Of a DNA stretch of 64,000 bases, positions 1 through 11,020 are shown piece by piece. Under the pieces are notes generated by a model, which did no database searches, was not told where the DNA came from, and saw nothing but the letters and a program-made list of their open reading frames with translations. Origin of the DNA: Austropuccinia psidii (Eukaryota > Basidiomycota > Pucciniomycetes > Pucciniales > Sphaerophragmiaceae); contig JALGQZ010000017.1 in the NCBI GenBank assembly GCA_023105745.1, positions 1,026,001-1,090,000 on the forward strand. Direction: 5' to 3'. The position numbers and the translations under genes were made by a program. Position 1 is the stretch's first letter; every line of letters starts with the position of its first letter.

Positions 1-1
1 A

Positions 2-715
2 TTCTTATTTCGCAAGAGAAGATTCACCGATCCGATTGCAACAAATGGGGAATTAATGGAGGGATTTATGTTTGCAATTGGGTGGCGCAAATGCAGCACA
101 AAGAATGAAAAATTTGGTCTGTATGGAAGTCTTGGGAAAATTGAAAATGCAAAAGATGAATGGTGGAACCGAGGTACCAATCTTAGCTCGGTGGGTTGCA
201 TTCTAGGTCAATCCTTATGATATGTTGGGGATAATTTATTTCAGAAGATTCAAAATTGCTACAAGTCATTGGGGGTTCCATGTTTTGATGAAGTCAATTG
301 TGAAGCCGATATTCCCGCAAATCAGGGTGCATTTGAGTTTGCTTCTGCACTCACTTTCGCCATGAATGGATTAAAAAACTCACCTCATCTTGATAAGGAT
401 GGATTGTTGTATGCTTTGGGATGGTGGTTTCAAGCTGATAAGTGCAGCGGCCAAATTCGGAGAGATGCGTCAAAGCAGTGTACAGGGGGAAAATTTATTT
501 TCCCAAATGAGTTATCCGAATGTCATGGCCTCATTCAGGTAGTGTGAGCCAGTAGTACATTGCTCATTATACTGATCCAGCACAGGACAATGAAAGCACG
601 ACACTAGTGGGTATGTCTGCGCAATGCTCAAGCAGGTTAGCAAAAACAATGTGGCAAAAAAGCCACAGCTATTATGAGCTTGGCGAGAGAGCGGGCTATC
701 AAATCAGGGATGGTA
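2..715 (+). pseudogene. Tet-like 2OG-Fe(II) oxygenase, rust-type, broken 3' part
   Basis: The frame starting at base 2 reads as one protein through 546. It has one internal stop (TGA near 217) and a TGA at 545-547 where the protein context suggests Trp, then a small indel before the frame resumes at about 568. Visible features are an HxD iron-binding motif (HLDKD, near 381-395), a later HYTD that would supply the second His, and an Arg in a CSSRLAK context that fits the 2-oxoglutarate contact. In this superfamily such enzymes oxidise methylated bases in DNA or RNA, and rust genomes carry many copies of this Tet-like group. The family call is from recollection of rust proteins. The N-terminus lies left of the window. 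Stops and the indel make this a relic. It abuts a minisatellite and has no intact partner gene. Confidence 0.6.
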
Positions 716-944
716 ATACAATCTGATCCCATTTAGAAGAATGAGGGAGTGTGGATGCATCTGGGAGTTAGAGGATAATTGGAGAATAGGGGTGTGGTAA
801 TGCGCACTACAGCATACACCTGGTTTTGTTGGGTTGGAATTGGGAAGATAGGGTGGCTCACATGCAAAAGGGGTGAAATGGATTATGTACGGTGGAATGC
901 CATTGTACACTTGTCCTGGTTTGTTTCTCTTGTCCAGGATCCCA

Positions 945-1165
945 ATGCTTCACATGCAAATCCTTAGACTTGTGCAGGTTTCCAATAATTCAAACAATTG
1001 CTTATGCACAGACAGGCTGCCGATGCTTCACATGCAAATCATTATAGTTTTACATGCTCCCGACAATACAAACAACTCCCTACGCCTCCCATGCAAATCC
1101 TTATTTTGTGCAGATTCTCAACAATTTACATGTTTCCTTATGCTGGTGCAGGCTTCCAACAATGC
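945..1165. repeat. Left part of a ~78-bp minisatellite
   Basis: About three diverged units share the phrases ATGCAAATCCTTA, CAATTCAAACAATT and GGTGCAGGCTTCC. The same units continue at 14161-14455, so one array was split by the Element 1 insertion. No coding signal. Confidence 0.65.
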
Positions 1166-3358
1166 TGTAAGGTTTGTCTATGAAACTCTTGATAATAGTA
1201 GCAATATCAAGAGTACTATGACTGTCCTCAGTAGAAATATATAATATAATAAAATACTATAACCACAAATTTAAATATGATTTTTAAAAATAATTATATA
1301 AAAAAATAAATTTAATTATTATTATAAAATATAACAATAAAGAAAATATATATAATAATTATAATAAATTATAATTATTCTATTATTGCTATAGTCACTG
1401 AAAATTATGACAATAAGAAGTGTAAAGCTCATAATCAGACAATTACATGTGGAAAATATGAGTATTAAACACTTATAAATAATATAAATATTATTTATAA
1501 AAGAATTAAAACACACACTGTGCAGTAATAATTCTTATAGAATCAAATTCTATATATAATAAAAACTAATACTAGATAAAAAAGATATAGAACTTTAGAG
1601 AAAACTTACTTATAATATTTATTTAACACAACAAGTTAAAAAGCAACAGTTATTGTATTAAATAATAATTATAAGTTAAAAACATGCCAAAAATCAATAT
1701 TTTTAAAGATAAAACAACTTTTTCTAATAAAAACTATGATTAAAGAGTTTTTAAGAGGAATTTGTGGATTTTTGGAAGATATTTAAGATGATAATTGTAT
1801 ATAGTAAAATGTATTATTGGTGATTACAACAATAATCTGAATTCTATGATTTCAATTCTTTAATTTGAATTAATAAAGAATAAAATAACTCAAGAATTAC
1901 TTTAATAATAAGATTTTATATTTAATAAAACTTTACCTGTTTAAATTTCTAATATGATTTGATTGATAATGAATGATGGACAAAAACAGTGATGAAAAGA
2001 CTCTTTTTATGTCTTCAGAGCAGCTCTCATGATTCATAATGAATATAGAGGGTGTGCTCAGGGCAAAAATGAAAAACCATGCTTAAAAATGAAGTTCTTA
2101 ACTTCAGGTAACTTATTTTTAATTCCAATTTAAAGTTATCAGTGTTATTCTTAACTCCATGTAACTTTAATCCTCATTTAAACTCATTATTTTAAGTTTT
2201 TAATATAAATAAACTTATTTATATTAAAGGTCATCACATGAGCAACTTAAAAATAGAGTTTCAAGCAGAAATCTCTTAAACTCAATTTTTAATTAATTCA
2301 TAAAGAAACTATAATTTTCTTTGAGCTTTAATTAAAAAAGTAAATTTCCAGGCTAAATACCCAGGAAATCTATTTATAAAAGATATTAAAATTCAATTTA
2401 TATATAGATAATATTAAATTGGAAGCTGTGTGATATTTTCAAGCAAATCCTTTAAGAATTGGATTTTTAATAAATTTTTGAAGTTATTGCTAGTTTTCCA
2501 TGTAAAATAGAAATAAACACCAAAACTTAACTTTTGATAAGGTTTTAATGCTTTTAACCTTAAATTTTTAAGCTTATTTAAGCTTTTTAGGCTTAATTAA
2601 GTTTTAACAGTTCTTAAAACCCTAAATTCAAGCCTGCATGTTGGGATATACCCTTTGGCAGCTTGAAATTACTTTCTAAATTGGGATAAAACCAGTTTAA
2701 ACTTTAATATTGGATCAAAGTCTAATCTTAAAGTTTAAACAGAGTTTAAAATCCTCCAATAGAGGTAGACAACCTTAATTGAATCCTTGCAGATCCAAAA
2801 AGTTGGGTACCCCAGCTCTATTTGGTTTTTTTCCTTTGTCCCACCTTTCTGCATGGATCTTGCCCTTTTATTTATTTAAAGCCATACTATGACCTTAAAC
2901 CCTTTTAAATTGAGCTCACGCAGGATTTACATTCTATATGGCAAATCCTTAGCCAATTCAGTAAGTATACACAACACCTCAGTTTTAACTAAAATTTTGG
3001 TAAGTTTGCATAAACTCTATGCAACTTTAAATTTAAGGTTATTTAAGCTTAAATTTAACAATTTTAAGAAAATGTTAAAAAAGTTACATTAGTACTGTGA
3101 GATTCTTAAATCTTCTAATAACATAAGAAATAAGTGTTTTTGGGTATAACACCTTATGAATGTACCCTAGGTTATTTTTGGTGTAGAATCCAAAAATGAC
3201 ATAATATTTATAAATTTGTTTATCCAAAAAAAGTTATACTTATTTTTTGTTCTTTTTTATTTTAAATTCAATTAAAAATTCTGTTGAAGACAAATTTAAC
3301 TGTGTATAAAGCTATTTGTGGCCTTATGGGTATGTTATACATACCTCACAGGCTCAAA
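1166..3358 (-). repeat. 3' LTR of Element 1
   Basis: It starts TGTAAGGTTTGTCTATGAAA in plus reading and ends GGCTCAAA, where the other copy has GGCTCACA; the terminal CA is therefore mutated. It is alignable with 11976-14160 almost end to end. AT-rich with no credible ORF; small ORFs here are chance. Confidence 0.9.
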
Positions 3359-3395
3359 TTCCCTACCACCAAAAAAAAATTGTACCACAATTTTT
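3359..3395 (-). promoter_or_regulatory. Polypurine tract and hairpin beside the 3' LTR of Element 1
   Basis: On the minus strand GGTGGTAGGGAA ends at the LTR and is the likely polypurine primer for plus-strand synthesis. Just upstream is a perfect hairpin: arms AAAAATTGT and ACAATTTTT with loop GGT (3375-3395). Element 5 has the same structure. Confidence 0.55.
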
Positions 3396-3529
3396 CTTTT
3401 GTAGTATACCCCAAAGTTACTTGGGGGGGTATAATCCACTGTCCAGCCTCTCTACTTCTACTTTCAAGTATGTAAAGCACAGAATTAAAGCTTTTCATTG
3501 AGCAATTGGGCTTCTCTCATGTCTGAATC

Positions 3530-4794
3530 TTCTGAGAAACTTCTGGGAATCAGGTATTTTGCTTTCTACAATTCATTCATCTTCATGTTGTGGATTTTTA
3601 TACCTGACTAAGTATTCTCTTTCATTTTTTCCCCTAAGTCTTCTTTCTTTCAACACTTTTAGTACATTTTAATTTTCACTTTGATCCAGTGGGGGTACTT
3701 CTAAGGGTGTTTCATTTCTCAAAGGAAATCATTCCTTATCACTTGAAGTGTAATGCTTTACTAGACTGACAGGGAACGTTGGATGTTTGTTTTCCAGTTC
3801 TCCTGACAGTTCTACTTTTACTGCATTTGTCCCATAAATAGCTTCAATAATAAATGGTCCTGCAAAGGAATCTTTTAATTTCTTTGGGCCTTTAATATTT
3901 TTAAAGTTGAAGGTTGAAACTAGTATTAAGTCCCCTACTTTGACTTCTGGGGTCTTATGACTTTTATCCCATTTCTGTTTAGCGTATTAAAAAGCATTAT
4001 TCATGCTTTGATTTGCATGATGTCTCACTTTATCAAGCAATAACTTAAAGCTTGAGGCAGTTGGATGAATAGCAATCAGATCTTTTTTTAAAGTATCAGC
4101 TGGACGTTTGGGGTTCCATCCTTTCTCCAACATTGCGGGAGTTTTCCCTGTTGAAGCATGGATGGAGGTCTTGTAGGCTAATTCCAATTCTGGTCTAAGA
4201 GTGCACCAATCATGGGTGAAGCCATCAGAATCTTTAAACTCCAGGCCATAAGAACAAAATCTTCTGATCATATCCTCAAAGGTTTGAATCATTCTTTCTG
4301 CCAGCCCATCTGTTTGTGGATGGTAGGCTGTTGAGAATGATAGTTTTGTACCCAAAAGCTTATGTAAATTAGTCCATAAGGCTGATGTAGATTTTGGGTC
4401 TCTGTGACTAATTATGTTTTTAAAGAGACCAGTATGGGATATTACTCTATTCCATATGAAAAGAGGTGTATCCATAGCTGTGTCATCTTTGTGACATGGT
4501 AAAAAGATTGGTGTTTTGATATATCTGTCCACAATAACATAACATGCATTGTAACTTTTATCACCTCCAGGTGGTAAAGCAGTTACCCAATCCATGTGAA
4601 CCACTGCCGATGGGGTACTTGGTTCTTGAATATGGATAATTAAACCAAATCTTTTACCAGTAGCTTTATTGGCTTTGTGGAATCTATCACAACTGTGACA
4701 GTACTCAATGACATCTTTTCTCCAAGATGGCCACCAGGCACATGTCTTAATTCTTTCCATAGTTCTGTCTGCAGACAGATGTCCAGAATATATG
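3530..4794 (-). pseudogene. pol: Element 1 integrase, core to C-terminus
   Basis: An open stretch (to 3987) encodes the integrase core, and similarity to Element 5 continues in broken frame to about 3530 through the region matching its chromodomain tail. First catalytic Asp is kept ([12 protein letters not shown]) and the Glu is kept ([10 protein letters not shown]). The second Asp motif, ISDRDPKF in Element 5, reads ISHRDPKS here, so the DDE triad is broken. A zinc-finger Cys is also lost (CHSCDRF in place of CQTCDRC). The ORF is open up to 4826, but residues encoded beyond 4794 belong to the inserted solo LTR, not to the integrase. The frame ends at 3987 in TAA where Element 5 has Lys. Inactive. 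Confidence 0.85.
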
Positions 4795-6819
4795 TGTGAG
4801 CCTTTGAGATATGACCACATACCCAATAAGGTCTCAAAAAAGACTCAGAATAATCATACCTTTAATATAATTATATTAAAATTACTTAGAATAATTATAC
4901 ATTAAGAATAATTACTTAAACATACAAAAAATACCATAAATTGGTACAAAAATTGGTTTAACTTACAAAACAATGAATCAACAAGTAAAATAAATTATAC
5001 CATTGGATTCCCCATGGAAAAATACACATATACCATTTTTATGGCATATCTGTAAAGTCAATATTTAAGGAATTATAAGGTATAATACCTTATAAAAACC
5101 ATAAATCCTTATTTATCTCAAGAACTAATGAAACAACATGTGAAATAAATTGTACCAGTGGATTCCCCATGAAAATCCACACATAAGACAATTAATAAGC
5201 TAAATTCCAATGTTAATACTTAAGGAATTAACCTGAATATATGCACTTTTTTGGTGAATGCATATATTCAAGGATCATAGCTAATATCTTCTAAACTATA
5301 CATGATAGAATGATGAACCAAAAATAAAGTTACCACGTAGTTACTGTAAGAGCACAGATATGAGCTTTATTTTACAAATTATAAACAAGGTTAAAACCTA
5401 TGATGAAATATTGATAAAAATCAACAGAGCTGTTGACCACTTTGTTGTGAAAGTGCTCCAAACTTAAAAAAAAGTATACAGTTGGATTCTACTAGTTCAT
5501 TCGTTAAGAATGATGTAATTTTTATTATTAAGTTCAGGGTATAACACCCTGAAATCAAGGTTTGAAGTTTAAAATATTGAATTTCGACAGAAAAGATGAG
5601 TTACAAGAAAAATTATCAAAATTAGAGTTTTGATGATGTAATGAAGAGCTCTTGGCAGAATAATGAGGTTATTCCAGGCTATGAGAATTCACTCTCTGAA
5701 TTGCTGTAGCGTGTAAATCTTAAAATTTATTGAGGATCAAAGTCTGAGCTTAATTTGAGCTGTTATGATCACACACTGTAACCTTAATTTAAGCTTAACA
5801 GTCTTAAGAGTGATACAATTGGTGAATACTATTAGTTTATGATTAAAACTAATAAAATCCACGAAATTTGGGGTTCTGCCAAGCCTCTGATGTCATCAAC
5901 TTTAGAGTTATAGTGATAACTCTAAATAATGGTGTAATAATGATGTAATATGGTTTGATAATGATGTAATCATCTCCAAACCTTAAAATATTGATCAATT
6001 CCAGTGGATATGATCAGTACACGTCTACTAGAAGCCTGTTGGACTCTAGGAGGGAGGTATTTACTATAAATAGAGCTCTTTTTACTCTATTTACCCCTCA
6101 GACGCATCAAAAACATTAAATCAATTAAATAAAAGGTAATTTCTTTATTCTTTATATATAAAACTCTTATATTATTAAAGACCAAAGACCATCTTAATAT
6201 TAATCACTATTTTTGTGTGATTAAATCAATTCTTTAATTGTTTTTGTCATAAATCTCTCTATAAACTCATTTCCACGTAAAATCAAGAAATTTAGTAAAT
6301 TTTCTTTATTTTTATTGTAAATACAATTTGAAAAAGTTGTATTATATTCTTTTGGCATAAAATATCTCAAAATTATTATTTTAAGTGTTAAAAGTAGGTT
6401 ATTTCATCTTATTATAATAATTTCTCTCTTATTATTACTCTTAGTAATTCTTAATTAATATAAATAGTATTTATATTAATATATAACTTTAATATTGGTA
6501 ATATTATTGTTATTAATTGTTTTTTATTTATAAAAAACAGTTTTTTACGCCTTTATTATTTGTTGGTAACAATAATAAAGAGCTTTATAATATATTAATT
6601 ACTTTATATTAATATATTATTTACAATATTATAATTCCATATAATATTAATTATATTATTATATTTATTTAATAATATAATATTTTTACGCCATAATAAT
6701 AATATTTCTTTATTATTATTATTATTTTAATCTTATTTATTTCAATTATAAGGACATTCAGAGTACAATAAGTAATAAATTAGTAATTTTTACTTATTGT
6801 TTCATAGTCAAACCTTACA
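4795..6819 (+). mobile_element. Solo LTR inserted in the Element 1 integrase
   Basis: It is a 2025-bp sequence bounded by TGTGAGCC and CCTTACA and flanked by a perfect 5-bp target duplication ATATG (4790-4794 and 6820-6824). Integrase coding sequence resumes on both sides. It is the reverse complement of the Element 5 LTR (59449-61470), with long near-identical stretches, but is opposite in orientation to Element 1. No internal region is present, which is the expected product of LTR-LTR recombination. Confidence 0.92.
6065..6072 (+). promoter_or_regulatory. TATA box of the solo LTR
   Basis: TATAAATAGAG lies about 1.27 kb into the LTR. The same string occurs in the LTRs of Elements 2, 3 and 5, so it is the likely core promoter of both Ty3 families. 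Confidence 0.5.
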
Positions 6820-6824
6820 ATATG

Positions 6825-7558
6825 TCATCATGGCATTCTAGTATTATGGTGTTAGTTAACATTCTACTACATAGGACCATGACACATGTGTGTTTAGATC
6901 TATGATATAGTATACCATCAAACAAATGGAATCTTCCATTATCATAAGATGTTTTCCAAATATCATCCAGAGAATTAGCCAAGGCTACACTTTTTCACTC
7001 TTCGTCAAGTAGAGCAGTAAGAATATGAAAATTTTTATCTTGCTTATAGCTTTCTCTAACTTCTTCAAAGAATTCTGTTCCAAAATCTGTGATATTAATT
7101 CCTTCAATTAGAATTTGAGGTTTTTCACTTGTAGGAACATAGGCAGGGTTATCAGGTGTATTTGGTAATGCCCATCTTATTAAGCCATCAGCATTCTTTT
7201 CAATATTTCCAGCTTTATGTACTATGGTCATATTGCCTCTATACTCCTGTATAGCAATCTGCCATCTTAGCATGTGTCTGTCTGGAGGTTTCATGTGAAG
7301 AAGTGATTTTACTGAATTAAAACCAGTAATTACTTCAAACACACTACCATCAAGATAATAATGAAGTTTTTCCAAAGCCCAAACAAGGCAAAGGCACTGC
7401 ATTTGGCTAGCTCCATATCTGGCTTCAGTAGGTTTAATTTGTCTTGAAATAAAACAAATTGGACCTTCATAAGGTTTGTCATTGACAATTTGAACTTGAT
7501 GCAGAGCAGCTCCTAAACCTTTGCCACATGCATCAATATACAGCTTGAAAGGAAGTTT
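6825..7558 (-). pseudogene. pol: Element 1 RNase H and integrase N-terminus
   Basis: The open part 6995-7402 plus flanking frame aligns with residues about 70-305 of the Element 5 pol ORF. The first RNase H Asp is kept (YIDACG, near 7530). The catalytic Glu has become Gln (SQMQCLCL against SQMECLCL) and the next Asp has become Gly (TGFNSVKSL against TDCNAVKSL), so the RNase H is dead even where the frame is open. The downstream linker to the integrase zinc finger reaches the solo LTR insertion and is broken near 6990. Confidence 0.85.
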
Positions 7559-8578
7559 CTAGTCTGGCATCAATAATAATGGTGCATTGGTCAAGGCATA
7601 CTTGATTTTATCATATGCTTTAATCCTCTCCTGTGTCATTTCAAAAACAGTTTGTTGATCACAAATTCTGTGTAATGATCTGGAATAGATTGCAAAATCT
7701 TTAAGGTGTTGCCTGTAATAACTGGCAAACCCTAAAAAAGACATCATTTATTTTTTGTTCTGGGGAATTTTTTTCAGTAAAACTGCATCCAATTTGTTTT
7801 TGTCAACACCAAGGCTCAGTCCTGAGACTAAATGTCCTAGAGCGTTTAACTCATGAAACCCAAAATTACATTTCTTAAGAGATATTTTCATGTTCACTTG
7901 AAGAATTTTTTTAAGTACTGAGGAAAGTCTCTCTAAATGTAATTGCCAGGTTTCTGAACAAATGATAATGTCATCAATATAAATTATTAACCATCCTTCA
8001 AACAATTAATGTGGGAAGATGGTATTCATCATTCTCTGATAATGAGAGGGTGCATTTTTAATAACAAAAGGCATCCTCAAATACTCATAAATACCACAAT
8101 GAGAAGTTATTCTCAATAATTTCCTAGCATGAGGTGTCAAAACATTCTGATGAAAGCCTTTCAGAGAATCCATGGAAGTAATGAATCTTGATTTGGATAA
8201 CTGAGTCAAAGTCTCATGAATTCTAGGAATTGGATACCTGTCTGGAATAGTATAGGTATTCAGTGCTCTAAAATTACCAACCATCCTTGACTTATCATTA
8301 TGCCAAGTAATTATTACTGGAGTTGTGACTTCTACCTCCTCATTGTGTCCAACGTTTCTAAGAACTTCCAGTTTCATTAGTTCTTTGGTATGACTTTCTA
8401 ATGCTTCTCTAGCCCTAAGGCTAGCTGGGTAAGCTGGTCTTCTTAATAGTGGCGGATAAGGCCTTACCACATTATGCATAATGTCCACTTCACAGCCTTT
8501 TATAGCTCTAAGTGGTTCATTATCTGAAGCAAAGGCTTCCCTGTATTGAAATAAAATTTCAATAAGCTCTTCCTTCAT
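7559..8578 (-). pseudogene. pol: Element 1 reverse transcriptase
   Basis: Three consecutive open pieces, 8578-8006, 8005-7748 and 7747-7559, are in one frame and separated by TAA codons; a TAG follows the last piece. Seen in order: the substrate-positioning block with MVGNFRALNTYTIPDRYPIP, the first catalytic Asp block SMDSLKGFHQ, the MPF..KNAPSHYQR block, then YIDDIII, the YxDD active site. The connection begins [12 protein letters not shown]. The TAA before this block sits exactly where Element 5 also has TAA and where Element 2 has Glu (KKEVRGFLG). The TAG at 7559-7561 replaces the Trp of MPDWKLPF. Confidence 0.88.
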
Positions 8579-8608
8579 TTCTGGTGTTAATTCAGGACTA
8601 ATTTGTGC

Positions 8609-9055
8609 TTAAATTAATTGACCTGACACAAATTTTTCCTTATTAACATTTTTCACTTGCTTAATGACAGAAATTTCTCTTTTTTCTAGAGGAAAAGCAA
8701 ATTTTTGTCTTTTATTCTCCCCTATAGTGAAATACCTGTCTTTATGATTATTAATATCAATACCATAAATATTGAGATAATTATTTCCAAGTATAAAGTG
8801 TTGTGAAGTACAATTATTCATGACAAGAATTTCAACTTTCAATCTTATACTTCCTGTAGGATGAGAAAATATTATTGCTGCTTCAAATATACCCAAGGGG
8901 TGCATATTTTGGCTAGCACTGCTGAATGTTATACCTTCAATTGGCATTAATTTGTCTTGCCAATTGGTACAAACTTTTTCAAGATAATCTTTTCCAAAAC
9001 AAGTGCAAAAAGCACCTGAGTAAAGGTGTATCTTGGCTTCTGTGTTGTTTATCAC
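8609..9055 (-). pseudogene. pol: Element 1 retropepsin-like protease
   Basis: This 148-residue open frame overlaps the end of the gag frame by four bases. The expected active-site triad DSG is YSG here (HLYSGAFC), so the catalytic Asp is lost. A later hydrophobic block HFILGNNYL matches the second half of the retropepsin fold. It ends in TAA just before the reverse transcriptase frame begins. The overlap with gag suggests that the protease was reached by frameshifting in the active ancestor; that is inference. Confidence 0.75.
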
Positions 9056-10446
9056 AATATTAGTGATACAAGATGAACCAGCTGTATACCTTTACCTCTG
9101 GCAGGTTTGGTTTTCTGCATTTTAGCATCTTGCACATGTATGAGATCCATACATTCATCACTATACTGTGGCAAATGAGTGTGTACCTCAGTGAATTCAA
9201 AAGAAACATTAATGTTTTCTATACTAAGCTCTTCTGGTACTTCTTCTTCTTCTGAAGGCTCAGAACTACTTTCATGTAAAGATACATCAGTTGTTGCTTT
9301 TGTGTCTTCCACTTTTTCAACATTTATCTCATTGATTCTTGTCTTTTTTGGGCAAGTGTTTGCTAAATGAGATGTACTTCCACATTTGTGACATTTCAAA
9401 GGAAGTCTGTCTTGTGGTCTATTTGGCTTTGAAATTGGTTTCCCATTAGTCTTGTTGTCTATTGGGGATTTGGACCAATTTCTTCCAATTTTTGTCCTAG
9501 TAGTGATGTCCTCCATAGCATTGATATAATCTTCCGTAGAGAAAGGCTCAAGAAATCTGCTTCTTATAGCATGCTCAAGGTCACCACCACACTTTCTTAA
9601 TATCCTTTTATTTACCATTGTTACAGACATATCAGCATGAAGGGCAGTTAATCTGTCCTTCTGTTTAAGAAACCAAGTCATGGGCCTGTCCCTCGCAATA
9701 TTAAAAATGGCTTCTTCAAAAGAAGTTTCCATTCTAAATCTCCAGGAATCATTTGCCTATTTGGAAATAATCTGTTCTTTCCACCAAGGCCAAGAATGTT
9801 TACCATGGTCTTGTCTCATTTTGTAATACCATTTCTTTGCTGATCTGGTAAATAATGAGTGTAATCTGGCACTTATGTATTCATCTGGTATGTTAAAGTC
9901 TCCTTTGAACATATCAATTTTTTTCATAAATTCCATATGATTATATTCTCCTTAACCATTGAAGGTTGGCCATTCTTCTAATTTTGGAATGTTTTTGAAA
10001 TTGCAAGCAGTTTCCACATCATTACTTGAAATGGTATGATGTAAATCCTTATTCAAGTTAAGCACATTTCTGTCAAGAATTGGTGTGGATTGCCTTGGCA
10101 ATTCATTTTTCAGTGATATATTGTTAATACTTGATTGAATGTCCTCTTTCAATTCAAGTCTTGCTTTATCACTTTTTTCCCATTGTGCTTGGAAAAGAGC
10201 TGCATTGTGACCAGTTGAGTTTTCCAAGTTTTGAGCTTGTAATTTTAATTCTCTTAACTGTCCAGTTATAAACAAAATTGAATTGTCATCTGGCTGATTG
10301 CGAAAAGTAACTTTAGACTCAATTCTTGCACAAATTTGCGTCAAAGACACACAAGGCCAATAATGGTTTTTTGTTGGTCTTTCACTTGTAATATCTCATT
10401 ACCCAACTTTTGTTGGATATACTCAAATGTTTTAAGCTTTGTCATG
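9052..10446 (-). pseudogene. gag: Element 1 gag, capsid and nucleocapsid
   Basis: Open pieces 10350-9952 and 9732-9052 are joined by a readable frame with stops: TAA near 9953 and a TAG near 9760 in the place of Trp. The first piece is a helical, Gln/Glu/Lys-rich segment. The second holds the capsid-like region (FEEAIFNIARDRPMTWFLKQ) and a CCHC zinc knuckle, CHKCGSTSHLANTC. An acidic Ser/Glu-rich tail follows. The role is RNA binding and particle assembly. The frame also runs back to about 10446 toward the upstream ORFs through further stops. Confidence 0.82.
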
Positions 10447-10463
10447 ATTTCTTTCTTATAAGA

Positions 10464-11012
10464 TTACAATTGAGTTACAAGCTTAACAAGATCCATTTCT
10501 TTGGGAAAGATTGGTTCAATCTTTCCTCTTCCTTGTTTTTGAATTCCATCAGAGTTCTTGCCATATTGAACACATTGTCCATGGCTGTTTTTTCTTTCTT
10601 TGGAATTCTGTAATTCTGTGGGTAAGGCTTGTTCCATTTGGGCTTTGCCTTTTGCTTGCCCTTCTGATTGGTCTTTGGGGCTTGTCTGGGCTTGTCTGGC
10701 ACTTGTTGAGGCGGTTTTTTGCTGGTGGATGCTTGGGGAGCTTCCACTGGGCTGTTTTCCTTGCCTTGGGCCAAATTCTTCTTCTGATCCTGGGATAACA
10801 TACTTTGGTTTTTCAACCAAGCTTTTATCTGTTGGACTTGTCCTTTGCAAGAAATTGGTGTCCAACCCTTCAGAAGTTCTTCTGCCTTTTCTGGCCCCAT
10901 GAACTTCTTCACTTGAAGATAAGAGTTCATTGTGCCTATCCAAAGACTTGGGAGAAGTTCCCACTCTTGCTGTTTTGCGGCCAAAAACCAGTTCTTGTAC
11001 TGAGACTGGCAA
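10464..11012 (-). CDS. gag: Element 1 upstream ORF, frame b (gag N-terminal region)
   Basis: A 182-residue open frame overlapping frame a. It is rich in Ser, Glu, Gly and Pro, begins MPVSVQELVFGRKTARVG and ends DLVKLVTQL. Continuing past its stop, the sequence leads into the EYIQQKLG segment and the gag frame at 10350, so this is probably the N-terminal gag domain, with frame a the overlapping extra ORF. Low complexity makes it hard to assign further. Confidence 0.5.
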   Translation of the reverse strand: MPVSVQELVFGRKTARVGTSPKSLDRHNELLSSSEEVHGARKGRRTSEGLDTNFLQRTSPTDKSLVEKPKYVIPGSEEEFGPRQGKQPSGSSPSIHQQKTASTSARQAQTSPKDQSEGQAKGKAQMEQALPTELQNSKERKNSHGQCVQYGKNSDGIQKQGRGKIEPIFPKEMDLVKLVTQL

Positions 11013-11020
11013 ATCTCCAC
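10475..11020 (-). CDS. Element 1 upstream ORF, frame a (Lys-rich gag-linked protein)
   Basis: A 181-residue open frame that starts MEICQSQYKNWFLAAKQQEW, goes through a stretch with GPEKAEELLKGW and then becomes Lys/Gln/Pro-rich before ending FPKKWILLSL. I recall very similar proteins predicted many times in Austropuccinia psidii. It is nearly fully overlapped by a second open minus-strand frame (10464-11012). Its place, 5' of gag and downstream of the primer-binding site, suggests a gag-linked role such as RNA binding, but no known domain is visible. Both frames have remained open although every other ORF of Element 1 is broken. Confidence 0.5.
   Translation of the reverse strand: MEICQSQYKNWFLAAKQQEWELLPSLWIGTMNSYLQVKKFMGPEKAEELLKGWTPISCKGQVQQIKAWLKNQSMLSQDQKKNLAQGKENSPVEAPQASTSKKPPQQVPDKPRQAPKTNQKGKQKAKPKWNKPYPQNYRIPKKEKTAMDNVFNMARTLMEFKNKEEERLNQSFPKKWILLSL

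Noticed and set aside
1322..1516. 64-codon minus-strand ORF in the LTR
   Set aside because: Ile/Tyr/Asn-rich by AT composition, lies inside the Element 1 LTR, and is broken in the other LTR copy.
10511..10902. Plus-strand ORFs opposite the gag-linked frames
   Set aside because: Antisense to two better-supported minus-strand frames; Leu/Trp/Cys-rich shadow translation.
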